Below are positions 36,230 to 44,954 of a stretch of 64,000 bases of DNA, one piece after another. The position numbers were made by a program, and so were the translations under genes. The stretch covers positions 3,466,501 through 3,530,500 of the forward strand of contig NZ_JARVTG010000001.1 in the NCBI RefSeq assembly GCF_029846635.1, written 5' to 3'. The notes under the pieces are model-generated. The model was not told where the DNA came from, ran no database searches, and was given only the letters and a program-made list of their open reading frames with translations. Each line of letters opens with the position of its first letter. Position 1 is the stretch's first letter. The DNA comes from Pokkaliibacter sp. MBI-7. Lineage in GTDB: Bacteria > Pseudomonadota > Gammaproteobacteria > Pseudomonadales > Balneatricaceae.

Positions 36230-37051
36230 ATGAGCTGGACAACCTGGGCAATGATCGGCATCGGTCTGGGGCTGCTGAGTGCCCTGGCGGTCTGGTTCTG
36301 GCGGCAACAACGACGTCAGCAGCAACAGGAATTGCTGACGGGTGTCCGTCTGATTCAGGCGATGCGCACGCTGCTGGCTCACTTCCAGCAGCATCGTGGT
36401 TTCAGTACCGGGCTGCTCAATGGCGATCTGTCGCTGGCGGGGGAGCTGGAAAAGCTGCAGGGGGCGATCCGTCGCGATATTCAGGAGCTGCTCGCCATTG
36501 ATAGCTGGCTGACCGGCAATGAGCGCTGGCAGGGCATGGCCGATCACTGGCAGCGGTTGCAGGGCAGCTACCGGCAGCTCGAAGCCGAGCAGAACCTGCT
36601 GCAGCACAACCGGCTGATCACCAACCTGCTGTACCTGATGGAAGACACCGGTGAGTGGTTTGGTCTGACCACTCTGGCACAGGTTGATAGTGAACAGATG
36701 CGGCGCATCTGGCGTGATCTGCTGCAGGCCGCTGAAAATATCGGGCAGGCCCGGGCACTGGGCACCGGTGTGGCCGCCGCGGGTCGCTGCAGCAGCGTTG
36801 CCCGTATCCGGCTGAGTTACCTCCGTGGTCGTATCCAGCTGGCACTGGAGTCGAGCCTCCAGCATGTCAACGCCAGTGGGGATGACCGTGCTCAGGTGCA
36901 GGCCTTTCTGCGGTTGATTGATGAGCAGCTGCTGGTCGAGCGGGTCAGTATCAGTCCCAAGGATTACTTTCAGCAGGCGACGCAGGTGCTGGAGCGCCTG
37001 TATGCGCTGTTCGATCAGGAGATGGATGGACTGCGCAGCCGCCTGAGCTGA
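36230..37051 (+). CDS. membrane protein with a nitrate/nitrite-sensor-like helical domain
   Basis: The product is 273 residues from ATG 36230 with GGAGGA 10 nt upstream. One N-terminal transmembrane helix (WAMIGIGLGLLSALAVWFW) precedes an all-helical cytosolic domain. IQAMRTLLAHFQQHRGFSTGLLNGD recalls the NIT domain segment (xLQxERGxSxxYL), and SVARIRLSYLRGRIQLAL lies near the end. NIT domains bind nitrate or nitrite, usually in the periplasm; here topology may place it inside. It lies 48 nt downstream of a sensorless MCP, so a two-protein receptor is suggested. Confidence 0.65.
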   Translation: MSWTTWAMIGIGLGLLSALAVWFWRQQRRQQQQELLTGVRLIQAMRTLLAHFQQHRGFSTGLLNGDLSLAGELEKLQGAIRRDIQELLAIDSWLTGNERWQGMADHWQRLQGSYRQLEAEQNLLQHNRLITNLLYLMEDTGEWFGLTTLAQVDSEQMRRIWRDLLQAAENIGQARALGTGVAAAGRCSSVARIRLSYLRGRIQLALESSLQHVNASGDDRAQVQAFLRLIDEQLLVERVSISPKDYFQQATQVLERLYALFDQEMDGLRSRLS

Positions 37052-37069
37052 GAGCCTGTTCACGATCTG
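37050..37069 (+). repeat. short dispersed repeat GAGAGCCTGTTCACGAT
   Basis: Seventeen bases identical to 48294-48310. It overlaps the last two bases of the NIT-like gene's stop; the other copy also lies within 25 bases after a stop codon. A related GTCACGATCTGC occurs at 49933-49944. Possibly a remnant end of a second repeat family. Confidence 0.45.
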
Positions 37070-37087
37070 AAAGCATGTTCTGAACAC

Positions 37088-37110
37088 GGTGCCTGCGTAT
37101 GGCAGGCACC
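37088..37110 (+). terminator. hairpin after the MCP/NIT pair
   Basis: GGTGCCTGC (37088-37096) and GCAGGCACC (37102-37110), a 9-bp stem with a 5-nt loop, 37 bases after the stop. No T tract. Confidence 0.45.
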
Positions 37111-37123
37111 GTGGGCTGAGGTT

Positions 37124-37342
37124 TAGCAGGCTGTTGAAAAACGATCTGCGTTGCCGAATACCGCGTCAAAAACAGGCTCACAGCCAAAGGCTGAACGTGC
37201 TTTAGCACGGCCCCAGAGGGGCGAGCGGAGCGAGTCAAATGCTCATTTAGTTCACTAAACTCCGCTTTTTCGCCTGTTTTTTGTGCCCTCGGGGTATTTC
37301 CTTGTCTCGGTGGCCTCGATCACGTTTTTCAACGGCCTGTTA
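37124..37342 (+). repeat. MITE-like repeat, copy B (219 bp)
   Basis: Terminal inverted repeats TAGCAGGCTGTTGAAAAACG at the left and CGTTTTTCAACGGCCTGTTA at the right. The inside is nearly identical to copy A, including a block of small palindromes (AGCC-aa-AGGCT, CGTGCT-tt-AGCACG, CCCC-ag-AGGGG). TA flanks both ends, as for IS630/mariner-type insertion. The right end provides the TAA stop of the next minus-strand gene. Confidence 0.88.
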
Positions 37343-38746
37343 GGAAGAGGGATCAACGCAGGCCTGAGGAACCTTGTCACGCTGGAAGTAAGACCACTGC
37401 TGCAGAGCGATCTGCAACTGCAATGAGGTATCCAGATTGAGCAGCTGGCCGTATTCGCCGCCTGCCGGTTGCATGGGGAAGGTCAGGGTCTGGAAGTAGT
37501 TGCTGTTGTCCTGACTGTACTGCTCGCACAGCCCGTCGAAGCCAAAGATGGGCGGGCTGAAGGCGCCGGCAAAGAACGAGTTGCCGGCCTTGTTGGCATA
37601 GGCGCCGCCATGACAGGACAGACAGGAGCTGAGCTTGTTATCCACCGGGCCCGCCAACCTGCCTTCACAGCCGAAATGCTCGGCCCGCACATTGAGATTG
37701 TCGCGGTTCAGCACACTCTGCCGGGCGCGGATGCTGGCGGATTTGGGCACGGCCGGGAAGGTCCAGGGGTCCATCCCCCACTGCAGGCCGACCGGGCTCA
37801 GATTTTCCCAGACATTCTTGCCGCCCAGATCCCCGTTATAGGCAAAGGTGCCAAACACCCAGCGGGTGGGAGACTGCGGATTGACCACGGCGACATCCAT
37901 CTGCACCAGATGCACCAGCTGTGGCTGGCGCTCACAGTAGAACTGGTTGTCTTTCTCCACATGGCGGTCTGCCTGCCACTGCGGGCTGCCGTGCAGATAG
38001 GGCACATCCTTGGGGGAGGCGGAGGAAAACAGCAGCTTCACCACCACCGTGCCGGTGGCGAAAGGCATACCACTCTGCGCAGCTACCCCCTGATAGTCGC
38101 CAAAGCGCGGGTTGCCCTGCTGGTCCCAGGCCTGCCCCAGCGAGTAGGCACCGACATCGTTGTAGTAGGCCACCGCCCAGGTCTCAAACTGGGCCTGGGG
38201 GTCAGTGGCCCCGACCAGCGTATGCGGGCTGGTGCCAAGGCCATGCAGATTGCGGCGGCTGCCGTGGAAGTCACTGAGTACGGCGGTGCGTTCATTGGTC
38301 AGACCGTGGATAAACTCGCGGCCAGAGGTCGGGTCATAGGCCATCCAGGGCACGCTGTACCAGCGGGTCTTGCCATCCACCTGAGTGTTGAAGCCCTGGG
38401 CATTGTTGAGGTCATCACTCTGCCCTTCGCGGACGTAGCTGAGAATGCTCTGAATGTAGCTGTTCCAGGTGGCATCCCATTGCGGCACGCCTTCCTTGCC
38501 GAAACGGGTCTGGAACAGGCTGGCCGGGTAGCCCAGCCAGGGGCAGTGCTGGCTGTCACAGGTTGCCGGCGGCGTGGTCGGGTAGGCGTCGCTGAGCTGG
38601 AACACCGGCCCGTTCCAGCCTGCCGGTGGTGGTGTGACGGCATTGCGGTAGGCCAGTTGTTCGGCGCTGTTATCCGCCTGACAGAGTAGGCTGCTCAGGC
38701 TGAGTGTCAGCAACAGCCAGCGTGATGGAGTGAGAGTGGGCCGCAT
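37340..38746 (-). CDS. periplasmic protein with a single c-heme site, unknown function
   Basis: The product is 468 residues. A signal peptide (LLLTLSLSSLLCQA) is followed by a large soluble region with many Trp and Tyr and a single heme-c motif CLSCHGG about 75 residues from the C-terminus. Other Cys pairs (TCDSQHC, YCERQ) suggest disulfides. The family is not recognised by name; size and the single heme suggest an electron-transfer or substrate-binding subunit. It lies 12 nt after a nucleoside hydrolase gene on the same strand. Its TAA stop comes from the MITE-like repeat. Confidence 0.7.
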   Translation of the reverse strand: MRPTLTPSRWLLLTLSLSSLLCQADNSAEQLAYRNAVTPPPAGWNGPVFQLSDAYPTTPPATCDSQHCPWLGYPASLFQTRFGKEGVPQWDATWNSYIQSILSYVREGQSDDLNNAQGFNTQVDGKTRWYSVPWMAYDPTSGREFIHGLTNERTAVLSDFHGSRRNLHGLGTSPHTLVGATDPQAQFETWAVAYYNDVGAYSLGQAWDQQGNPRFGDYQGVAAQSGMPFATGTVVVKLLFSSASPKDVPYLHGSPQWQADRHVEKDNQFYCERQPQLVHLVQMDVAVVNPQSPTRWVFGTFAYNGDLGGKNVWENLSPVGLQWGMDPWTFPAVPKSASIRARQSVLNRDNLNVRAEHFGCEGRLAGPVDNKLSSCLSCHGGAYANKAGNSFFAGAFSPPIFGFDGLCEQYSQDNSNYFQTLTFPMQPAGGEYGQLLNLDTSLQLQIALQQWSYFQRDKVPQACVDPSS

Positions 38747-38758
38747 AGTGATCTCCCG

Positions 38759-39784
38759 TTATGCCGTGTACTGGCTGATGACCCTGAGAAACTCGGCGTA
38801 GACCCGTTCACGGTCGGCACTCATGGCCACCTCGATCACGGCGCCATCGGTATCAGGAATCAGCTCACCGGAGTGATCGTCTTCTTCATCCAGCTGCTGT
38901 TCGACCCGCAGCGTAAAGCGCTCGCTCTGCACCAGGCCCGGATCGACCAGCACTTCTGCTGCCAGTGGATCCCAGAAGTCCAGATACTTACCGATACCCG
39001 GGGCAATGGTGCTGCTGTTCAGTACCTGTGTCAGAAAGCGGGCGGGAGCGTTGTCGATGGCAGCCAGTTGTTCCACCAGTGCCTGGGTAATGGGCACCTG
39101 CTGAGTGGCATTGAGTGCAACCAGCGTGATGGGGATGCCACTGTCGAAGATGTACTGGGCGCCAAGCGGATCAATAAAGATATTCCACTCCGCCACTTTG
39201 TTGGTGTAGTAGGGCTGGTCGCCCAGCGTGGGCTGGATATTGCCCTCGGCCCCGCGCTCCTCGCCGACATAGCGGGGGAGCAGGTTGCCGCCCATCATCA
39301 CGATACGGCTGATTTTCTGCTGGCAGCAGCGACGTAGCTCCGGGTCGGTGCCCGCCTGCTGAAACAGCCTGCCCCAGTTGCTGCCACCGCCAATGCAGAG
39401 CACGGTAACGGGCTGACGGCAGGTGCGCAGATAGTCCTTGAGAAAGCTCACCGCATCCCTGATTACCGGTTTGGGATTACTGCCGGGGAACTCGGCTTCG
39501 TAGTGCTCATCGGCGGCCTTGCGGGCATCGTAGGGGAAGGTATTGCTGTAGATCATCGGCGCGCGGGCACCGGCGGCCACCGGGATCGCGTGAACGGCCG
39601 GGTCATCCAGCAGTAGCAGCATATCGTTGACGTTGCGTACACCGTGGCTCAGGTGCACATCGCCGCTGCCGGTCACGGTAATGCCCTGCACGCTGACGCC
39701 GGGATGCATCAGTAAATAGAGCATGGCCATGTAATCATCAAAATCGACGTCGGTATCGATCAGTACGGGAATGCGGGTGGGCAT
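38759..39784 (-). CDS. inosine/uridine-preferring nucleoside hydrolase family protein
   Basis: The product is 341 residues from ATG 39784 with AGGAAGGA 5 nt upstream. The calcium-binding aspartate cluster appears as LIDTDVDFDDYMAML, a variant of the usual DTDxGxDDA. IGGGSNWGRL and RIVMMGGNLLPR follow, then EWNIFIDPLGAQYIFDSGI, typical of the IUNH fold. The family hydrolyses N-ribosidic bonds. No clear signal peptide is seen, so it is probably cytosolic. It is followed 12 nt later by a heme-c protein gene, an odd partner. Confidence 0.85.
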   Translation of the reverse strand: MPTRIPVLIDTDVDFDDYMAMLYLLMHPGVSVQGITVTGSGDVHLSHGVRNVNDMLLLLDDPAVHAIPVAAGARAPMIYSNTFPYDARKAADEHYEAEFPGSNPKPVIRDAVSFLKDYLRTCRQPVTVLCIGGGSNWGRLFQQAGTDPELRRCCQQKISRIVMMGGNLLPRYVGEERGAEGNIQPTLGDQPYYTNKVAEWNIFIDPLGAQYIFDSGIPITLVALNATQQVPITQALVEQLAAIDNAPARFLTQVLNSSTIAPGIGKYLDFWDPLAAEVLVDPGLVQSERFTLRVEQQLDEEDDHSGELIPDTDGAVIEVAMSADRERVYAEFLRVISQYTA

Positions 39785-39982
39785 GGCGTCCTTCCTTGCG
39801 AGTGGCTGAGAGTGCATTTCGGAATGCGTTCTTATATGACCAGTAAGAGCATAGTTCAGTCAGTCCGAAGCGCCATATCGAGGCGGTCTCTTCACCAGAG
39901 CCTGCCTTGTTTGCCAACGCCGTCTGGCCGACGCGTAGCAGATCGCAGACAGGCTGGAATCCCGACCGGTAAGGCGGAGAGG

Positions 39983-42900
39983 TCAAACCGCTGGTTGGGG
40001 GGCAAAGGGCGGGGTGGCAAATTCCACCCGGTTGCGACCGTGGGATTTGGCCTGATACAACGCCTGATCGGCCCGCGCCAGCGTGGTGGTCACGGCTTCG
40101 CCGGGCTGACGGGTGGCAATGCCGAAACTGGCCGTCTGCGGCTGCCGGTGAGGATAGCTGTGGGCGGCGATCAGCTGACACAGGCGCTCGGCCAGTGCGA
40201 TGGCGTGTTCTGCGCTGGTGTGCGGGCACAGCACGATAAATTCTTCTCCGCCCCAGCGCCCGACCAGATCATCGTCGCGGCTGTGCCGGCGCAGGACCGA
40301 GGCGATTTCCTTCAGTACCTTGTCGCCCATGGGGTGGCCAAAGCGGTCATTGACCATCTTGAAGTGATCCACATCCAGCAGAATCACCGACAGCGGCTGC
40401 TGGCTCAGTTCTGCCAGCTGCGCTTCGCTGCTGGCCAGCTGGTCAGTCTTCATACGGTTGAACAGACCGGTCAGGGCGTCAGTGCTGGACAGCTGCTCCA
40501 GCCGCTGGTTCTGTACCGCGATGGAGGCATTAGCCTGACGCAGCTCATCGTGCGCCTGCTGCAACAGGCGATTACTGCGGTGCAGACTGTGCTGACGCCA
40601 GGCCAGCAGCAGGGCAATCAGGGTGAAGATCGCCAGTACCTGCCAGACCCGCCGGTAGTCGATACGCTGATCAAAACGGACCTGATTCCAGCTGGAAATA
40701 ATACGGTTGCGGGCCTGCTGGCCGCTGTCACTGTCGAGGCTGGTAATGGCCCGTTGCAGCAGACCCAGCAGGGCGTCTTCACCACTGCGTACGGCAAAGT
40801 GCAGATCAAGACGCTGATCGCTGCTCCCGGCAATTTTCAGATTGACGAAATTGCCCTGCTGGATGGCGCGGGCAATGGCCAGTGTGCCACCGAGCATACC
40901 GAACACTTCCTTGTTCTCCACCAGTCGCAGACCTTCCTGCATGGAGCTGACCGGGAACAGTCGCAACTGTGGCTGGCTGCGACTCAGCGCCTGCATGGTC
41001 GGGCTGTTGCGCAGCACGGCCAGAGGCTGATTGCCGACACTGCTGAGGTTGTCGACAAAGTGCTGTTCGGTGCGGGTGGCAATCACTACCGGAATGGACA
41101 GATAAGGGGCGGTGAGCCTGAGGCCGCTGGCCTGCATGGCCGGATCATCGATGGCTGACAGCAGCAGATCACACTTGCCATCCTGCAGGGCTGCCAGCGC
41201 CGCGCTCCAGCTGGCAGTGGGGTAGAACTGAAAATCCAGATGCAGGCGGCTGCTGAACAGTGCCAGTAAGTCGGCACTGACGCCCTGATGACTGCCATTG
41301 TTCTGGCTGTCGTAGGGGGCCCAGTCACTGCGTGAGCAGTAGCTGACCCGGTTATGCTGCTGGATGTACTGACGGTCGGCGTCGGTAAACAGGGCCTTGT
41401 CGATGCTGCCGAGATTGCTGATCCAGCGCTTCTGCAGCTGGTTCAGCTGTTGCGGAATCAGGTTGTCGGCGGCCTTCTGCAGCAGGCTGGCCAGCACACC
41501 GGCATCACTTTTAAGGCTCAGCTGCTCGTTTTCCACTTCCAGCAGCGGGCTGTGCAGGCTGATGGCGGCGCTGAGATTGGGATAGAGATGCAGCTGGGTG
41601 GCGTACTGCAGAATCGGCATGGCGCCCAGTGCGGCATCGGCCTGACCGCGAGACACCAGCTGCAGGCAGTGGCTGACATCAGTGCAACTGACAAAGTGGA
41701 TGGCGGGGAAGTAACGACCCAGACGTTCGGCATCGTAAACGCTGTCGAGCAGGGCCAGACGTTTGTTTTGCAGCGCCTCCAGTGAGCTGACGGGATCCAT
41801 ATTGGCGCGGGTGACCAGCCCCAGCGTAAAGGACGCGTAGGCAGGCAGTTGCTGCAGCGAGCCATCTTCCGGCAGCCGGCCACTGTTGAGGGCGATATCG
41901 ATACGCTGCTGTTGCAGCGCCTGATTGAGGTCTTCCGGGGCAAACTCGCTGAACTGCAGGTGACTGCCCAGCTCCTTGGCCAGCAGCTGTACGTAGTCAA
42001 TATCAAAGCCCTGGGCTTCTCCGCTGCCGAACATACTGAACGGTGCACGGGTGCTGTAGCCCACGCGCAACACCGGATGTTGCTGCAGATAGCGCTGCTC
42101 TTCGGCGGACAGGCTGATATTGCTGAAAGGCGTCTGCACAAAACCCAGCAGGCGGTCCTTGGCGTTGGCCGGTGCCTGACCGCTGCTGATGTAAAGGTCG
42201 GCGAGGTTGTCGATACGGCGCGGATCTACTGAACCGAGGGGGAAGACATCATGCAGGGTCAGTCGTTCCAGCTCGTTGGCCTCAAACAGCAGGGCATCGC
42301 GGGATTTGCGTTTGGAATAGTGATTCAGAATCAGATCAACCATTTCCTCCTTATGGGCAAAGGCGTACTGCCAGCCCTTGATGGAGGCACGCACGAAGCG
42401 GGCGCTGAGGGTGGGGTCGGCCGCCATCACCTGTTCGCTGGTGAAAATGTTGGAATCGTAGGCATTAGCGCCGTAACTGGCCGGGTTGAGCACGTTGTGC
42501 GGCACCTTGTCACGGCGCAGGAAGTACATCTCGTTGGAGGAGAACACCGACACCGCATCCACCTTGCCCTGCTTGAAATCGTCGATGCTCCAGCTGTGCG
42601 GCACCACCTGAAAATCCCGTGGCGAGACATTGAAATAGCTGAACATGGCGAGGAAGGGGGCGGACTGCAGCTCATTGGCTGAGGCCATCACCCGTTTGCC
42701 GCGCAGGTCATTGGGGCTGAGGATATCGGGGCTGGTGACCAGCACCAGTGGGGAGACCTTGAAGAAGTTGGCGACCAGCACCACCGGTTCACCCTGCAGA
42801 CGGTTAAGTACGATCTCCGAGTTGATATGGCCAAACTGGGCACGACCGCTCAGCACTTCCTGCAGTGGGGTCTCGCCGGACTCCAGTTCACGGATGTCGA

Positions 42901-43090
42901 CATCCAGCCCTTCATCGGCGTAATAGCCCTGTTCTCTGGCCGCATAGTAACCAGCAAACTCAAACTGGTGTTTCCACGACATCTGAAAACGCACCTTGGT
43001 CAGGGGCGCAGCAAAACTCTGAGCGGCCAGCAGCAGGCAACCCAGCAGGCAGAGAAAAGGCAGCAGACGACGTATGACAGGTGATGCCAT
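39983..43090 (-). CDS. diguanylate cyclase with three periplasmic binding domains
   Basis: The product is 1035 residues from ATG 43090 with AAGGTG 7 nt upstream. Order: signal peptide, NMT1/THI5-like binding domain (FQMSWKHQFEFAGYYAAREQGYY, about 25-300), two SBP_bac_3-like domains (LRVGYSTRAPFSMFG and later VSYCSRSDWAPYDS), one transmembrane helix (VLAIFTLIALLLAW), a short coiled coil, then GGDEF with active site GGEEF (about 945-949) and inhibitory site RDDD five residues before it. It should make c-di-GMP in response to amino-acid-like or pyrimidine-like ligands. Ligands are inferred from domain types. Confidence 0.92.
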   Translation of the reverse strand: MASPVIRRLLPFLCLLGCLLLAAQSFAAPLTKVRFQMSWKHQFEFAGYYAAREQGYYADEGLDVDIRELESGETPLQEVLSGRAQFGHINSEIVLNRLQGEPVVLVANFFKVSPLVLVTSPDILSPNDLRGKRVMASANELQSAPFLAMFSYFNVSPRDFQVVPHSWSIDDFKQGKVDAVSVFSSNEMYFLRRDKVPHNVLNPASYGANAYDSNIFTSEQVMAADPTLSARFVRASIKGWQYAFAHKEEMVDLILNHYSKRKSRDALLFEANELERLTLHDVFPLGSVDPRRIDNLADLYISSGQAPANAKDRLLGFVQTPFSNISLSAEEQRYLQQHPVLRVGYSTRAPFSMFGSGEAQGFDIDYVQLLAKELGSHLQFSEFAPEDLNQALQQQRIDIALNSGRLPEDGSLQQLPAYASFTLGLVTRANMDPVSSLEALQNKRLALLDSVYDAERLGRYFPAIHFVSCTDVSHCLQLVSRGQADAALGAMPILQYATQLHLYPNLSAAISLHSPLLEVENEQLSLKSDAGVLASLLQKAADNLIPQQLNQLQKRWISNLGSIDKALFTDADRQYIQQHNRVSYCSRSDWAPYDSQNNGSHQGVSADLLALFSSRLHLDFQFYPTASWSAALAALQDGKCDLLLSAIDDPAMQASGLRLTAPYLSIPVVIATRTEQHFVDNLSSVGNQPLAVLRNSPTMQALSRSQPQLRLFPVSSMQEGLRLVENKEVFGMLGGTLAIARAIQQGNFVNLKIAGSSDQRLDLHFAVRSGEDALLGLLQRAITSLDSDSGQQARNRIISSWNQVRFDQRIDYRRVWQVLAIFTLIALLLAWRQHSLHRSNRLLQQAHDELRQANASIAVQNQRLEQLSSTDALTGLFNRMKTDQLASSEAQLAELSQQPLSVILLDVDHFKMVNDRFGHPMGDKVLKEIASVLRRHSRDDDLVGRWGGEEFIVLCPHTSAEHAIALAERLCQLIAAHSYPHRQPQTASFGIATRQPGEAVTTTLARADQALYQAKSHGRNRVEFATPPFAPQPAV

Positions 43091-43278
43091 GGACGGACAC
43101 CTTGGATCCAGAGGTTTCAAAACGTAGCAGAATCCGCGGCGGGGTGCTATCCATGCAAAAGGCTATGTGGTCAAAGGTAACAGCACGGGCTGGCCCCGGA
43201 GGCGGGCCGATCAGGAGCAACGGGGTGGAGATCAGTGCAGGCTCGACTGATCTCCACAATGGCAACTGAGGCGGGTTA

Positions 43279-44034
43279 CTACAGCCACAGAGCCGCGGCA
43301 CAGCCGCACAGGGTCATCACAAACAGGAACCACTTGAGTACTGAAGCGGGCGCTTTGATCGCCATTTTTACGGCCAGATGAGCGCCCGTCATGGTGCCCA
43401 GACCGAGGATCAGCCCCGGTACCCAGTCCACCTGTCCGCGCACAACGAACACCACCAGTGCTACCAGCGTGAAGGCCAGGCTGCACACCAGTTTCATTGC
43501 ATTGGCGCGCACCAGATCGTAACGCAGGCTGCCAGCCAGGGCTGCAATCAGGATAAAGCCGACACCTGCCTGCACAAAGCCGCCGTAGATACCGGCCAGA
43601 AACAACACCCACCAGGCACTGGGAGTCTGCTTCATGGTACGTGCCGGTGTACCCGGTGGCGGCGCGATGACCGACGGCCGGATCAGCATGACGATGGCCA
43701 TGGTCAGCATGGTGCCGAGCAGCATCGGCTTCAGCCAGCTGCTGGGCGCATAGGAGGCAATGATACTGCCGAGCAGGCCCCCGCTGATGGTGGGCCAGAG
43801 GATGGGACGAATTTCTTCCACCGGCAGCTGATTGTGCCGCTTGAAGCCAAGACTACCGACCAGACACTGCAGGGCGACACCCACGCGGTTGGTGGCATTG
43901 GCCACCTCCGGCGGCATGCCCAGCACCATCAGGGCGGGAAGGGTCAGGTTGGAGCCACCACCGGCCAGGGTGTTGATCACACCGGCGATCAGGCCGACCA
44001 CCACCAGCAACAGCCAATAGCTGAGGGTATCCAT
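43279..44034 (-). CDS. TauE/SafE-family membrane permease
   Basis: The product is 251 residues and polytopic (about seven or eight helices). Family signature regions are GLIAGVINTLAGGGSNLTLPAL near the N-terminus, with ANATNRVGVALQ after it, and GIYGGFVQAGVGFILIAAL in the second half. This inverted-repeat architecture is that of sulfite/sulfonate or organic-anion exporters. Substrate not evident. It is monocistronic. Confidence 0.88.
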   Translation of the reverse strand: MDTLSYWLLLVVVGLIAGVINTLAGGGSNLTLPALMVLGMPPEVANATNRVGVALQCLVGSLGFKRHNQLPVEEIRPILWPTISGGLLGSIIASYAPSSWLKPMLLGTMLTMAIVMLIRPSVIAPPPGTPARTMKQTPSAWWVLFLAGIYGGFVQAGVGFILIAALAGSLRYDLVRANAMKLVCSLAFTLVALVVFVVRGQVDWVPGLILGLGTMTGAHLAVKMAIKAPASVLKWFLFVMTLCGCAAALWL

Positions 44035-44232
44035 AGGGTTTCCTTGTGTTGTTGTTATGTACTTGTCCGCCCGCCGGGGTTATCAGCGCAGCGTCGTTCA
44101 GGGCATGTGGCGGGCAAGGATAGACTGGCAGGCGCCCATTGGCCATCCAGATGGGCGCGACAGGCTGTTGTCAGACAGTCAGGAAGAGCAATGAAGGAAG
44201 AAAGGCCGTCAGAGGGTAGGGGCAGAGCCTGT

Positions 44233-44724
44233 TCAGAGCTGGCTGACCTGACGTAATGCCAGCTGCAGCAGCCGCGCATCATCACCAGCACGGTGACGGG
44301 TCAGTTTGAAGGTGCGAACGACCTGATCCTTGATGGCGCCCCAGTAGGTGGCCTGCTTTTCTGTCAGCAGCCGGCGCAGGGAGTCGAGTTTGAAGTGCTG
44401 GTTGACGCCTGCATGGTAGAACAGCAGTGATAGCCAGGTGCTGTCAAAGCCCCAGGCGTCTGAATAGACCGTCTGTCCGGCCAGCAGGGCGTTGAGATGT
44501 TGTGCTACAACCCGGGCGGGCAGCCCTTCACGCAGTAACATCTCGCGCTTGATCCGGTGGATGCTGGCAGCCTCTTCGCTCCAGTGGGTCCACTCCGGCT
44601 CAGGATGAATCAGCACGCTTTCGCAGCTGCCATCCGCCAGGGCCAGTCCCACCTCAATAGGGTAGCTGCCGGAGCCGAATCCGGAGGCTTCGATGTCGAG
44701 AATAATGGGAAGGCTTTCTTTCAA
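44233..44724 (-). CDS. DEDDh-type 3'-5' exonuclease-like protein
   Basis: The product is 163 residues. Exo I motif ILDIEASGFG, a middle Exo II-like region SDAWGFDSTWL, and the C-terminal HRAGDDARLL that provides His and Asp of Exo III. It is a small stand-alone RNase T/DnaQ fold, comparable to proteins annotated as 3'-5' exoribonuclease. Substrate (RNA or DNA) is not determinable. Confidence 0.8.
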   Translation of the reverse strand: MKESLPIILDIEASGFGSGSYPIEVGLALADGSCESVLIHPEPEWTHWSEEAASIHRIKREMLLREGLPARVVAQHLNALLAGQTVYSDAWGFDSTWLSLLFYHAGVNQHFKLDSLRRLLTEKQATYWGAIKDQVVRTFKLTRHRAGDDARLLQLALRQVSQL

Positions 44725-44737
44725 GATGTGCTCCGGC

Positions 44738-44768
44738 TTGTCCCAGTAAAGATGTACTGGCCTATAAT
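44738..44768 (+). promoter_or_regulatory. candidate promoter of the protoporphyrinogen oxidase gene
   Basis: A perfect -10 TATAAT (44763-44768) with TTGTCC (44738-44743) 19 bp upstream. The spacing is long, so the -35 is uncertain. The leader would be about 180 nt. Confidence 0.35.
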
Positions 44769-44954
44769 GTCGCCCGCAGAAACGTTTGATGATTCACTAT
44801 CCGTCCTGCCCTTGATATGGCGCAGGTCATGGGGATCCTGAATGCGTTCTGATGGGCAGAATACTGCAGCGTCCGGCATCTGTCTGTTGCCCCGACGCGG
44901 ATACGTCTGGGACGGTCCTGCAAAAACCTGCTAATCATACGGAGCAAGGGATAA

